64,000 nt of DNA from Salegentibacter sp. (GTDB lineage: Bacteria; Bacteroidota; Bacteroidia; Flavobacteriales; Flavobacteriaceae): positions 4,218,514 to 4,282,513 of the forward strand of contig CP051246.1 of the NCBI GenBank assembly GCA_017795085.1, written 5' to 3'. The translations under genes were made by a program, and so were the position numbers. Position 1 is the stretch's first letter. Every line of letters starts with the position of its first letter. Below, one piece after another: positions 24,777 through 35,800 of this stretch. The notes beneath the pieces were generated by a model. That model saw only the letters and a program-made list of their open reading frames with translations. It ran no database searches and had not been told where the DNA came from.

Positions 24777-27188
24777 CTAATTATTTTGTTGAATTCGGGT
24801 AATGGTAAATTTGGTTTTGTTTTCTAAGGGGATTTTATTTAAGCTGAAATTATTTCCTGATTTTTCCAAAGAAACCTCCTGAAGCTCCTCACCTCCCGGA
24901 AGAAATACCTTTCCTGAAGCGGTTTGGGTATCGTTGGAAGCAAATACTTTTAATTCCAGTTTACTCCAATCCATATCCTGAGTCGACTGCGCTAATTCAA
25001 TATGTGGAATTACACTGCCATTTTTTACCAATACCACAATCGGGATTTCCCCTGCCTCAATTGTATGCCAGCCTTTTTCATAAACTTTCCCGGTTTGATA
25101 ATCTATCCAATCATCTTCGGGCAGGTAAACTTTCCTTTCGGTAACTTCTTCAAATAATGGAGCAATCAACATATCGCTGCCCAGTAAATATTGATTATCA
25201 ATTAGCCAGGAACCGGCATCATCGGGAAATTCAACAAATAAAGCCCGCATCATCGGTAGACCTTTTTCTGAACTTTCCTTGGCTTGCGCATAGATATAGG
25301 GCATTAACTCATAGCGCATATTATCCGCTTTTCTAAAAGCTTGAAGGAAATCTTCGTTGTATTCCCAGGGTTCGGTAGGTGGTTCTCCGTGGCTTCTTAC
25401 GTGAGAAGACAACATTCCAAAGGGTGTCCAACGGCGATAGAGGTCTTCAGGCGCTTTGGTTACAAAACCGCCAACATCATGGCTCCAAAAGCTAAATCCG
25501 CTTAAGCCAATTGAGAGTCCGCCTCTTAAGGTCGCGGCCATTGCGGTATTGGTGGTTGCAGCATCACCACCCCAATGTAAGGGATAGCGCTGGCTGCCCG
25601 TCCAGGTGCTCCTGGCCCAGATAAGCGAATAGCCTTTTTCTTTTTTGGTCAGATCGGCTACAGCTTTGTTGTATCGCAGCGGGTAGAGGTTATGCTCGTA
25701 AAATCCGCTTCTTCCTGAGTGGTATATTCCGTTTGCAGGAGCAGCTTCACCAAAATCGACTTTAAACACATCAACACCCTGGTCGAATAATCGTTTTAAT
25801 TTATCCTGGTACCAGCTAATGGTTTCAGGATTAGAAAAATCAAGTACGGCATCTTCATAAGGCAGATTGCCTTTGCCATCTTTTACGGCTAATTCGTTTT
25901 CCATAATTTCAGAAAACAAAGTGTTTTTCGGTGTAAAATAGGGGAGTTGCCATAGCGAAACATGAAAACCGTCTTCTTTTAAATCCTTCATCATTTTTTC
26001 AGGATCATCAAAGCGATCGGGGGAGAACTGGTAATCATTACGCCAGTCTACATCAAACCAACCGGTATCAAAATGGATAACATCGGTAGGGATTTTATGC
26101 TTTCTGATATTTTCGGCTATTTCCCGGCCTTCTTTTTCTGAAAAATAGGTAATACGGCTCATCCAAAACCCAAATGACCATAATGGAGGCATTTCAGTTT
26201 TTCCGGTAAGCGAAGTATATTCATCTAAAATATCTTTGGGATCTCCCAAAAAGAGGAAAATATCGGCTTCATCATCACCAAGCATCATATTATTAGCCGC
26301 ATTAAAGTATTTTCCAACATCTACGGTAATTGGCGAGGAGGTGTGCATAAAAACACCATAACCCCTGCTGCTCATATAAAATGGAATGGGTTTGTACATG
26401 GTCTCATTTTGTACGCCATTGGCATCGTCTACCCATAACACCACTTTTTGTCCGCGTTTATTAAACTGAGTAAAACTCTCCCCAAATCCGAAGATTTTTT
26501 CATCGGGTTCCAGGCTAAAAACCGCAGCCATACTGCGGGAGTAATCGTTATTTCGGCGAACATACGAGAATGGTAAAACCGGGGTATAGGTGTTTTCAAA
26601 ATCGGTTTTATGCAGGCTGCTGGTTAAAAGTTTTCCATTTTCATCATAAACTTTAATATGCCAGGGTTGGGTTTGAATTTCGATTTTCCCGTGTTCACTG
26701 GTGTATTCGTAGCCGTTTTCTGTTGCTGAATATTCCCAGGCTTCCGGCGTGCTTGGTGCTTTGCCATCTACCAACATTAGCGATTCTTCCTGTTTATGAA
26801 ATTGCGGTCCCGAGCTCATTTTTATTCGAATACTGCGGTCAGAAACAAACTGAATTTCAAAGGGCAACTCAGGCGAAGCTGCGTATTCTGTAGTGGGAAA
26901 TTCGTTGGCTTCCACTTCTTCAGGCCGCATCAGCATATTGTTAAAGGCCTGACGACTTTCGTAACTATGCCTAATGTATTTTATTTTTCCTTTTCCGGTT
27001 TCAGGATCAAAATCAACCAATTCATCGGCAAAGTAGAAGGTGTTTTGATAATCCTCAAAATCTTTGCTTACATCTACCGGTTCATTTAATATACCTGCAT
27101 TTTGAATTTGAGCTTCTCCGGTAAACGGAATTAAAAGTCCCAGGCCCAAAATTGATAAAATGCTTGTTTTAAAAATCTTTGTAGTCAT
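24777..27188 (-). CDS. GH31 alpha-xylosidase-type enzyme
   Basis: The 803-residue secreted protein (signal about 1-26, no lipobox) has the GH31 order: N-terminal beta-sandwich, TIM barrel (about 335-650) and C-terminal beta domains. The nucleophile is D478 in FKVDFGEAAP and the acid/base D542 in WGGDAA. The DFGE signature and the HNLYPLRYN segment (499-507) are typical of alpha-xylosidases such as YicI relatives; alpha-glucosidases usually have a W.DMNE type motif. The probable role is removal of alpha-1,6-xylose from xyloglucan oligosaccharides in the periplasm. It follows the GH2 with a 1-base gap, so the two are surely co-transcribed. Confidence 0.9.
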   Translation of the reverse strand: MTTKIFKTSILSILGLGLLIPFTGEAQIQNAGILNEPVDVSKDFEDYQNTFYFADELVDFDPETGKGKIKYIRHSYESRQAFNNMLMRPEEVEANEFPTTEYAASPELPFEIQFVSDRSIRIKMSSGPQFHKQEESLMLVDGKAPSTPEAWEYSATENGYEYTSEHGKIEIQTQPWHIKVYDENGKLLTSSLHKTDFENTYTPVLPFSYVRRNNDYSRSMAAVFSLEPDEKIFGFGESFTQFNKRGQKVVLWVDDANGVQNETMYKPIPFYMSSRGYGVFMHTSSPITVDVGKYFNAANNMMLGDDEADIFLFLGDPKDILDEYTSLTGKTEMPPLWSFGFWMSRITYFSEKEGREIAENIRKHKIPTDVIHFDTGWFDVDWRNDYQFSPDRFDDPEKMMKDLKEDGFHVSLWQLPYFTPKNTLFSEIMENELAVKDGKGNLPYEDAVLDFSNPETISWYQDKLKRLFDQGVDVFKVDFGEAAPANGIYHSGRSGFYEHNLYPLRYNKAVADLTKKEKGYSLIWARSTWTGSQRYPLHWGGDAATTNTAMAATLRGGLSIGLSGFSFWSHDVGGFVTKAPEDLYRRWTPFGMLSSHVRSHGEPPTEPWEYNEDFLQAFRKADNMRYELMPYIYAQAKESSEKGLPMMRALFVEFPDDAGSWLIDNQYLLGSDMLIAPLFEEVTERKVYLPEDDWIDYQTGKVYEKGWHTIEAGEIPIVVLVKNGSVIPHIELAQSTQDMDWSKLELKVFASNDTQTASGKVFLPGGEELQEVSLEKSGNNFSLNKIPLENKTKFTITRIQQNN

Positions 27189-27189
27189 T

Positions 27190-29652
27190 TTAATTGGTTT
27201 TAATACTTATCGTTGCTGCTTTGAGCCCTTCAGATTTTGCCGTTAATTCAAGATTCTCCGGATTTTTACCGGCCTGAACAATTACCAGGCATTTTCCATT
27301 TAAGGCGGTGTGGCTGGTGCCTTTAAAAGATTCATGATTGGTAGGATCTCCGCTGGCTACACCAACTATCTCCCCATTACCTTCCAGGGAAAAATGGATT
27401 TTGTTCCCGGCTCTGGGAGCGAGGTTCCCTTCTTCATCGTAAATAGCTACTGTAACAAAAGAGAGGTCATTGCCATCGGCCTTAATGCTTTCCCTGTCGG
27501 CTTCTAATGTTAATTTTGCTGGTTCTCCGGCGGTTTTGATGGTTTTTTCCAGTACGGTTTTTCCATCTTTTCGGGAAATTGCTTTTAGCATGCCGGGTTC
27601 AAAAGGAAGGCGCCACATCACGTGTAAATCATCTCCTTCTTTTTTCTTTGTTCCCAAAGATTCTCCGTTCAGGAATAATTCAACTTCATCGGCGTTATTG
27701 TAATACGCCCACACATCTACGCTTTGTCCTTCTTCCCAGTTCCAGTGCGGAAAAACGTGAAGTACCGGTTCATCGGTCCATTCACTTTTATACATATAAT
27801 AGGTGTCTTTTGGAAAGCCTGCCAGATCTACCACTCCAAAATAGGAACTTCGGGAGGGCCAGGTATAAGGCGTAGGTTCGCCTAGGTAATCAAAGCCTGT
27901 CCAAATGAACATTCCCGATAAAAAATCATGTTTTTTTATGATTTTCCAGGTGGTTTCGTGAAGTGATCCCCAGGGTGACCGAACCTGGTCGAATGCTGAA
28001 ACCGTGTTATCATCGTTTCCACCGGTAAATTCCAAATCCCAGCGTACCGGCCAGATTTTGGTAGTATCGGAAGGAAATTCATAATAACCACGAGTAGCCA
28101 ACGCTGAATTGGTTTCGGTGGCAATAAATGGTATATCCGGGAAATTTTTCCGGTGATGTTCGTAGGTCTGGTGGGCATAATTGTAGCCAATGATATCCAG
28201 CGCTCCCGAACCGGCGAGTGCATTAGGTTTGGCGGACTCTTCAAACTGTAAGGTTACATCTTCTTCTGAAGTGTGAATAGGCGGGTTCATTCCCGCGGTA
28301 ACCGGACGGGTACTGTCCAGGTCTTTTACAATTTTTGATAGTTTTCTCCCGATTTCAGCACCGCGTTCTTCCCATTGTTCAGGGATTTCATTGCCGATGC
28401 TCCACATAAATACGCTGGGATGATTGCGGTCCCGAAGTACCAGATCTTCCAGGTCTTTTTTGTGCCACTTATCCCAATCTTTAGCATAATCGAATTCGGT
28501 TTTGGGTTTTTCCCACATATCGTAGGCTTCATTCATTACGATAAAGCCCATTTTATCACATAATTCGAGAAATTCCGGGGCAGGCGGGTTATGGGCTGTT
28601 CGAATAGCGTTTACGCCCATTTCCTTCATAATTTCCAGTTGACGTTCAATAGCCCTGGTGCTTATGGCTGCGCCCAGTGGGCCTAAATCGTGGTGCAGGC
28701 AAACCCCTTTGATTTTGGTTTGTTCGCCATTTAGCAAAAAGCCTTTTTTAGTGTCAAACTCGAATTCCCGAATTCCAAAGGGGGTTTTATATTCATCTAC
28801 AATTTCATCATTCAGAATAATTCGGGTAACAGTTTTATAGAGTTTTGGATTTTCTATTGACCATAATTCGGGATTACTGAGTGAAATATTTTGTAAAAAT
28901 TTCTTTGTATTTCCTGCTTCCACATTAATTTCTTCGGAAGTTTGGGCAATCTCAGTTTTACCATCATAAATAAGAGTTTCCAATCTACCTGATTTTGTTT
29001 CGGCGTATTCGTTTTCTACAGTGGTTTCAATGGAAACTTCAACTTTTTCTTCGGTGATATTTGGAGTCGTTACAAAAGTCCCCCAAGGTGCTACGTGTAA
29101 TTTATCGGTTTTTAAAAGCCATACATTACGGTAAATCCCTGAGCCGGAATACCACCGGGAATTTGGCTGCCTGGAATTATCGACTTTCACCAAAATCTCA
29201 TTCGGTTCGTCCCCGAAATTCAAATATGGATTCAGGTCATATTCAAACCCGATATACCCGTTTGATCTTTTTCCGAGGTAATTTCCGTTAACCCAAACTT
29301 CGCTATCCTGGTAAACCCCATCAAACCTGATGGAATGTTGAAACGTACTGTCTTTAGCATCTATTTTAAAGGTTTTTTGATACCAGCCGAGTCCGCCGGG
29401 TAGAGCGCCGCCGCTAAAACCTGCAGGATGGTCTTTTCTAAAATCGCCTTCAATACTCCAGTCGTGGGGAATTTTAACCTCCCGCCAATTTTCTGCAGAA
29501 GTCTGAATAGAATCTCCCTGGTGAAATTGCCAGTTATCGTTAAAGGCCATTTCACGATTTATTGAAGATTGCTCTTTTTCTTCAGGATTACAGGAGCTAA
29601 GAAGGCATAATACAGCCAGTAAAGCGAGAAATGCTTTAGTTGTAGGGTTCAT
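27190..29652 (-). CDS. GH2 beta-galactosidase-type lipoprotein
   Basis: The 820-residue protein has a lipobox LSSC (C21), unlike the two GH2 enzymes of PUL 1. The domain order is the same: jelly roll, Ig-like, TIM barrel, DUF4982-type and terminal Ig-like domain. The acid/base is E422 in SIGNE and the nucleophile E513 in ATETN; RTAHNPPAP (351-359) is the canonical loop. In a xyloglucan locus it would remove the galactose caps of side chains. It precedes the GH31 gene directly, and spacer element B lies upstream of it. Confidence 0.88.
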   Translation of the reverse strand: MNPTTKAFLALLAVLCLLSSCNPEEKEQSSINREMAFNDNWQFHQGDSIQTSAENWREVKIPHDWSIEGDFRKDHPAGFSGGALPGGLGWYQKTFKIDAKDSTFQHSIRFDGVYQDSEVWVNGNYLGKRSNGYIGFEYDLNPYLNFGDEPNEILVKVDNSRQPNSRWYSGSGIYRNVWLLKTDKLHVAPWGTFVTTPNITEEKVEVSIETTVENEYAETKSGRLETLIYDGKTEIAQTSEEINVEAGNTKKFLQNISLSNPELWSIENPKLYKTVTRIILNDEIVDEYKTPFGIREFEFDTKKGFLLNGEQTKIKGVCLHHDLGPLGAAISTRAIERQLEIMKEMGVNAIRTAHNPPAPEFLELCDKMGFIVMNEAYDMWEKPKTEFDYAKDWDKWHKKDLEDLVLRDRNHPSVFMWSIGNEIPEQWEERGAEIGRKLSKIVKDLDSTRPVTAGMNPPIHTSEEDVTLQFEESAKPNALAGSGALDIIGYNYAHQTYEHHRKNFPDIPFIATETNSALATRGYYEFPSDTTKIWPVRWDLEFTGGNDDNTVSAFDQVRSPWGSLHETTWKIIKKHDFLSGMFIWTGFDYLGEPTPYTWPSRSSYFGVVDLAGFPKDTYYMYKSEWTDEPVLHVFPHWNWEEGQSVDVWAYYNNADEVELFLNGESLGTKKKEGDDLHVMWRLPFEPGMLKAISRKDGKTVLEKTIKTAGEPAKLTLEADRESIKADGNDLSFVTVAIYDEEGNLAPRAGNKIHFSLEGNGEIVGVASGDPTNHESFKGTSHTALNGKCLVIVQAGKNPENLELTAKSEGLKAATISIKTN

Positions 29653-29688
29653 TTATTGATCCTTTTATAAAATTGAAATTGTAAATAA

Positions 29689-29787
29689 CCTAAAATGGCT
29701 GCCAGATGTTTTAATCTTAAATGCAGTAACTAACTTTAGATTTTTGACCTTTTAAGTTTTTAAAGTAATTTTAGGCAGCCTTTTAGG
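29689..29787 (-). repeat. Intercistronic inverted-repeat element B (SusE-like-GH2 spacer)
   Basis: CCTAAAA(T)GGCTGCC (29689-29703, one bulged T) pairs with GGCAGCC-TTTTAGG (29774-29787), 14 bp in all. The AT-rich interior has only a weak extra pairing (CTTAAA/TTTAAG). The element begins about 10 bases after the upstream gene's stop and ends 37 bases before the GH2 start. The transcribed-strand left arm (GGCTGCCTAAAATTAC after its first bases) resembles elements A and C. Confidence 0.65.
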
Positions 29788-29796
29788 ATTCAGAGT

Positions 29797-31206
29797 TTAG
29801 ATAGGTTTATAATGAAAAACCAACCATTCATCAGTTTCTTCATTGTAATTGGTGCCAAACCAAATGCCATCATCAAGATAATTTTCGGTGGCTTTAACCA
29901 CCTTTATGGTATTTGTTGTTGGGGCCATCCAATTACCTTCTACACCAATTAGGGTATTCTCTTCCAGGGTGATTTCATTGGTTTCTTCATCAATGCTGAA
30001 GGTTCCTGTAGTTTCTTCACCATTTTGGTAACGGGTATAGTTTAAACCATTCCATTGGTCAAACCGAATCCAAGAATCTGCAGCTACGGCATCCCAGTCG
30101 GCATTCCACCCCCAGTCGCGGGAGCTGTCGGCATTTTCGGTCCAGCCAATTCCGGAAGCCAGCCAGTCTACCGGGTTGCCTTCGGCATCGAGTTCCCAAA
30201 CCCGGCCTGAAGCCTTACCTCCGGTTAACATTTCTAGTAGTTCACCCTCTTCAAATTCGGGCTCAAAACCTTCATCTACACCTGCCTCTTCGGTTTCGGG
30301 TACGTAGTCTTCAACATAATCTTCTGAAATAAAGTTGTACGTAAGTAAAGCTTCCCCATCACAATCGGCACGCCTAAATACACCAAGTTGCATAGCGTCT
30401 TCAGTTAAAGAAAGAATACGGGTTTCAGTCCAGTCATTAACACAATCATCGTTATTAGCACTATGCAAAATTTCCACATCATTTAAGCTAAGTGTATGTT
30501 CATTTCGGTCTAAGAAAAAAGTGCCGTTTTGTTCCCCCAGTTCAGGCAGCATTAAGTGATTAGCACTAACATTCGGGCCACCCTGTAAATCGAAAGTGAT
30601 AGAACCGTAATCTCCTGTTGGCATTAGCCAGGTATTACTGGAATACTCGGGTGCCCAGGTCCAGCAATCTTCACCGTAGCAGCCGGTGTCTCCCCCGTCC
30701 CAGGCTTCCCCGCCGGCAAGCCAGCCATTGTCAGTTCCGTAAAAATAAAGTGGACCAAGAAAGTATTTAGAATTTCCTTCTTCATCTAAATCAAGATACC
30801 AGGTTCTCGATTCGCCTACTCCACCGGTAAGGGCTTCCCATAATGGGTCACTAACATAGTTTAAATTGTCATCGGTAACTTCCACGGTTACAGGATCTAA
30901 ATCTACAACCCCGCCTCGGGTAATGGCTTGCAGGTTGATAGTGTAATCTCCCTGAAAAGCATATTGAACGGTATCTACGGCTCGCGTAGATTTCCCGGTG
31001 CCGTAGTTCCAAACGGGAGTGGCGCCGGGGGTATTGAATTTTAATATTACGGTATTACCGCCCGCATCAGTATCGTAATCCTGAATTACTTCAAAATCTA
31101 TTTCTGAAGGGGACAGGGTTTCACCCATGCTATACTCATCTTTTTGGCAGGACACGATAAAAAGCAGTGCCAAAAGAAGTGCTGAAATTGTCTTTATATT
31201 TTTCAT
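29797..31206 (-). CDS. PKD-domain surface glycan-binding-type lipoprotein (SusE position)
   Basis: The 469-residue protein has a lipobox at IVSC (C20), then a PKD/Ig-like domain (about 30-115, with TPVWNYGTG). Two similar segments follow, each opened by an LTGG..(S/G)RxW motif: WEALTGGVGESRTW (about 123-136) and LEMLTGGKASGRVW (about 329-342). Both introduce aromatic-rich beta domains that probably bind glycan. The same LTGG motif occurs in the PUL 3 GH16 lipoprotein at 50112-51758. Its position after SusD matches the SusE/SGBP-B slot. The exact ligand is unknown; xyloglucan is inferred from the neighbours. Confidence 0.75.
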   Translation of the reverse strand: MKNIKTISALLLALLFIVSCQKDEYSMGETLSPSEIDFEVIQDYDTDAGGNTVILKFNTPGATPVWNYGTGKSTRAVDTVQYAFQGDYTINLQAITRGGVVDLDPVTVEVTDDNLNYVSDPLWEALTGGVGESRTWYLDLDEEGNSKYFLGPLYFYGTDNGWLAGGEAWDGGDTGCYGEDCWTWAPEYSSNTWLMPTGDYGSITFDLQGGPNVSANHLMLPELGEQNGTFFLDRNEHTLSLNDVEILHSANNDDCVNDWTETRILSLTEDAMQLGVFRRADCDGEALLTYNFISEDYVEDYVPETEEAGVDEGFEPEFEEGELLEMLTGGKASGRVWELDAEGNPVDWLASGIGWTENADSSRDWGWNADWDAVAADSWIRFDQWNGLNYTRYQNGEETTGTFSIDEETNEITLEENTLIGVEGNWMAPTTNTIKVVKATENYLDDGIWFGTNYNEETDEWLVFHYKPI

Positions 31207-31225
31207 AATTGAATGATTTTAAATA

Positions 31226-32815
31226 TTACCAGCCTGGATTTTGAATCAGAACTCCGTCAGAAAGTGTTATCTGGTTATTCGGGATTTGTTGTAAACCTTC
31301 AGTGGATTGAATATTTGAGGCCGAAATTGTTTTGGTTACTTCATTTCCCCCATTTAAAAGAATGGTTTCTTCCGCAATAACCTGCGCGGCTTCATCTACC
31401 CCGCGGCGTAATAAATCCCAGTACCGAATTCCTTCAAGAGCAAATTCTAAGCGGCGTTCTTCCTCAATTCTGGCTTGTGTTACACTAACAGAAGAGAAAT
31501 CATCACCATAAGCTCTTTCCTTTACCTGATCGAAATAATCCTGAGCATTAGCGCTGCCTAATTCGGCTGCCATTAGAAGTACATCAGAATACCGGATTAC
31601 GTAAAAATCCTGGAATTGACCAATTTGGAAATCTTCACCACCGGCACCTATTACTACACTTTGGCCGTCTTCATCAGACAATGGCGTATATTTTTTGGTA
31701 TAATAGCCGGTATATTCCCGTTGGCTATCAATTTTATCAAAAGGAATTTCCTCTTCTTCTACTGCAATAATTGAAGCCTTCTGACGGCTGTCGGCGCTAT
31801 TATAAGCTTTATAAATTTTAGGATTTACAGTTATTCCCCAGCCGTTTGCATAAGGATAATGGGTGAATTCACGCATACCAAGCATTATCATCCAGTGATT
31901 ACCGTCAGTATTTCCATTATAATCACTCGTATAAGTGTGTTTTACTGAAAAAACAATTTCTTCATTATCTTCACCGGCAAAATTTTCTAAAGATGCCGGC
32001 CATAGATTGGCAAATTCAGGTACCAAATCGTGACCGCTTGACTGAATAACATCTTCTACATGTTGTAAAGCTTCTTCCCGGGAAACCATTCCTACCAAAT
32101 CAGATTGGTTATAATAGCCGGTATAATATAAATATACCCTTGCCAACATTGCTTTCGCAGCCCATTTGGTAACTCTGCCGGCCTCAATACTATTATAGGT
32201 TTCAGCCGGAAGATTTCCAGCACCAAAACTTAAATCTTCGGCAATAAGACTATAAACTTCGTCTGGCTCAGCTTGTGGGAGGTTTTCCGTAGAAGGCTCT
32301 GTGAGTAACGGGATATTACCCCACATTTTTACCATTTGAAAGTATAAATATGCCCTTATGAACCGGGCTTCAGATTCATATTGCATGCGCAGTTCAGGAT
32401 CTTCCTCTTCCCATTCAATTTGATCCATATTGTTTATAAGCATATTGCAACGATAAATAGCACGATAATAGGCTTCCCATAATGGTTCAAAAAGATTTTG
32501 ATCTACCGGTGAGCGGCTAATATCAAATTCATCTACTGCCTGAAATTCATAGCCATCGGCATTTCCGGCACCGCCAAAGAAATTATCTGAAAGTACCATA
32601 CTGGCTATTGGGTAGCTTAATCCGGCTACTCCGCCGGAGGCCCTCTGTAAGCCATCGTAACAACCTACCAGGGCAGCATAAGCATCATCAGTAGTGGTAT
32701 AGAAGTTCTCATTATTTAGTTCAGTAAGCAGTTCTACCTCTAAAAAGTCCTGAGTACAAGACTGTAAATTAAATACAGCAAGTAATCCCAGGCAATATAA
32801 TGTTAGTTTTTTCAT
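31226..32815 (-). CDS. SusD-family glycan-binding lipoprotein (PUL 2)
   Basis: The 529-residue protein has a lipobox LQSC (C20). RagB/SusD features include EARFIRAYLYFQMVKMWGNIPL (about 147-168), VIRYSDVLLMAAELG (about 401-415) and the final IPNNQITLS then IQNPGW. The last residue is Trp rather than the usual Tyr, a conservative change. It starts 10 bases after the SusC stop and forms the surface lid of that transporter. Confidence 0.93.
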   Translation of the reverse strand: MKKLTLYCLGLLAVFNLQSCTQDFLEVELLTELNNENFYTTTDDAYAALVGCYDGLQRASGGVAGLSYPIASMVLSDNFFGGAGNADGYEFQAVDEFDISRSPVDQNLFEPLWEAYYRAIYRCNMLINNMDQIEWEEEDPELRMQYESEARFIRAYLYFQMVKMWGNIPLLTEPSTENLPQAEPDEVYSLIAEDLSFGAGNLPAETYNSIEAGRVTKWAAKAMLARVYLYYTGYYNQSDLVGMVSREEALQHVEDVIQSSGHDLVPEFANLWPASLENFAGEDNEEIVFSVKHTYTSDYNGNTDGNHWMIMLGMREFTHYPYANGWGITVNPKIYKAYNSADSRQKASIIAVEEEEIPFDKIDSQREYTGYYTKKYTPLSDEDGQSVVIGAGGEDFQIGQFQDFYVIRYSDVLLMAAELGSANAQDYFDQVKERAYGDDFSSVSVTQARIEEERRLEFALEGIRYWDLLRRGVDEAAQVIAEETILLNGGNEVTKTISASNIQSTEGLQQIPNNQITLSDGVLIQNPGW

Positions 32816-32825
32816 AATATTTTAA

Positions 32826-35800
32826 TTAAAATGTTACGTTTAAGCCTAATAAAAATGTTCTTGGACGTGGGTAATAGCCCAGGTCTACCCCTGAGGAGAA
32901 CGAATAATTATCATTTGAAATCCCATAGCCAACTTCAGGATCCATTCCGTTGTAATTTGTGAAGGTATGCAGGTTTAGGGCCGAAGCATAAATTCGTAAT
33001 TTTTGAAGGCCAATGCTTTCACTTAGCTGAGCGATATCATATCCCAGGGTTATATTGCTTATTCTTAAGAAATCACCATCCTGTACAAATAAATCTGAAA
33101 AGCGGCTGTAATTTCTATTATCAAGGGTTAAGCGTGGCACCTCGTTAGAAGATCCGGGACCCGTCCAACGGTCAAAAATGGCTGTAGTATGGTTGGCATA
33201 TTGGCTAGCCTGATTTCTATAGGATTGTACAAGTTGATTACCGGCCACTCCATTTGCCCGAACCGAAAAATCAAGACCTTTATAATCAAAGCCTAAGTTA
33301 ATTCCGTAGGTAAGGTCAGGATTTGGGTCGCCAATATTAATTTTATCTGAATTGTTTATTGTGCCATCCCTGTTTTGATCTATATATCGTACATCTCCGG
33401 GCTGAGCATCAGACTGTATTTGTTGACCGTTCGCGGTATGTGCAGCAACTTCAGCTTCAGTTTGGAAAATTCCATCGGTTTCCAGTCCCCAGAAATAACC
33501 CAGGGGTTGCCCGCTTTCAGCACGATAGAATTCAGGAGCATTATCAAAAAGCTGATTGGTTTCTCCGTGAATTATACCGTCTTCCGAAGGAATATTTCCA
33601 ACTTCATTCTGGTTATAGGCACCATTCACGTTTATAGTGTAGTTGAAATCGGATATATTATTGTTGTAGCCCAAGGCAAGTTCAATACCTTTATTTATTA
33701 CATCACCGCCATTTATAAATGGGGCATCGGCACCAGCAATAGATGGAATAGGGGGGAGAATAATCCAATCTTTGGTGGTTTTATTATAAAAATCAAGTTC
33801 TAAACTTAAAGTGTTATTTAAGAGACGAGTATCTACACCTATATTGACTTGTTCAGAAGTTTCCCAAAGGAGGTCTGGGTTTGCCAATCTATTTGGGTAT
33901 GCGCCGGGAGTTAATATTCCTTCTTCACCCCCAAAAATATAATTGGTATTGTCAAAAGTTACCGGTGCCAGGTATTGAAATGCCCCTGCATTTTGGTTTC
34001 CTACCTGCCCCCAGCTTGCTCTTAACTTTAAATAATTTATAGCCTCTGAATTGATCAGAAAATCTTCTTCTGAAATTATCCAGCCGGCAGAAATTGAAGG
34101 AAAATAACCCCAGCGGTTTTTTGCAGCAAAATTTGAAGATCCATCAGCCCTAAAGGTAGTGTTTATTAGATATTTATCTTTATAATTATAGTTAAGTCGA
34201 CCAAAATAGGACATTCTTCTATTCTCAGTGTTTGGGCCTCCACTAATATCCATTTGAGCAACATCAGAATTGTTCAATGCATTGTCGAGCCAGGCATGGT
34301 CTAAATCGTTAAAGCTTAAATCTACATTGCTTCCATTCATATATGTTCCCTGGTAAGTATAGGCCGAAGAACCTAACAGGGTTTCAAATTGGTGGCCTTC
34401 ACCCAGACTAAAATTATAGGTTAGGAGATTGTCCCATAACAAAGAGTGTCCTTTAGCCTGAGATTGGTACACCTTATCCCGATTTCTGAAAGAGTATTGA
34501 GATAGTCTGTAAATAGGCTCATAAGAGTGCCCTTCGGAAGCAAAATAATCCAATCCAAGAGTAGAACGGAATTTCAGGTCTTCAAGTAATTGAAACTCCA
34601 CATATACATTCCCCAATAATTTTTGATTGTTGTTTTCATTTAGATTATTGTAAAGCATATCGGCATAAGGGTTCGACCACGGTGTTAGCAAAGGATTAGA
34701 ATCGTTAGAGGTATCGTAAAAGTCGCCAGTTTCATCATACATGGGAAGCAATGGAGGGGTGTTAAAGGCACTTCTAAGGGTATTGTTGTATTGATTTCCC
34801 ACACTTATGCCGTTGTTGTTGATGTAAGCGAAAGTGAGGTTTTCCCCAAAAGTTATAAAGCCATCGTATAATTCGTGTTCAGAATTAAGCCGGAAGTTTA
34901 TTCGCTCGTAGTTGGAAAGATCTGCTCCGCCAACCACACCTTCTTCCCCAGTATAAGCCAGAGAAGAAGAAAAGGTAGAATTTTCACCACCACCCGAGAA
35001 CCCAAGGGTGTAATTTTGAGTAACCGTATTATCTACAAACATTTCATTCATCCAATTAGTGCCTTCACCTAAATTGGCAATTTCTTCATTGCTGAAAAGT
35101 CGTTGGCTTCCTGAATTTAGTGCAGCTTCGTTAAGAAGTATTCCATATTCTTCAGCGTTAAGCATGTCAATTTTATCAGGAACACTTTGAAATCCATAAT
35201 AAGAATCTAAAGTAATTCTGGAAGTTCCTTTTCTACCGCTTTTGGTGGTCACCAAAACCACCCCGTTAGATGCCTGAGAACCGTAAATAGCGGCAGAAGC
35301 AGCATCTTTTAATACAGAAATCGATTCAATATCGGCATTGTTGAGGTAAGAAATATCACCGGTTAAAACACCATCTACCACATAGAGCGGTGAATTATCC
35401 CCGGTAGAGCCCAGCCCCCTGATTCTTACATCAAGTCCCGAACCCGGTTGTCCTGAAGTTGAGGTTATTTGTACCCCTGGAGTTTGGCCCTGTAAGGCCT
35501 GTAAGGCGTTAGTGGTACTTTGGTTTTGTAAATCATCACCGTCAACCTGTACATTGGCGCCGGTAACAAGTGCCCTTCTCTGAGTGCCGTAACCTACCAC
35601 CACCACTTCATCGAGTTCAGAAGAGTCTACTTCAAGGTTGACATTTATTTGGTTTTGACCATTAACCGGAACTTCCTGACTTGAAAATCCGATATAACTA
35701 AAAGTAAGAACAGCATCTCCAGGAACACTAATTTCATAATTCCCATCAAAATCTGTAGCGGTGCCTTGTTGCGTGCCTTTTACTAAAATAGTTACTCCCG

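Noticed and set aside
27579..27875. Open frame opposite the PUL 2 GH2 gene
   Set aside because: Overlaps a fully supported GH2 enzyme; no promoter or family signal.
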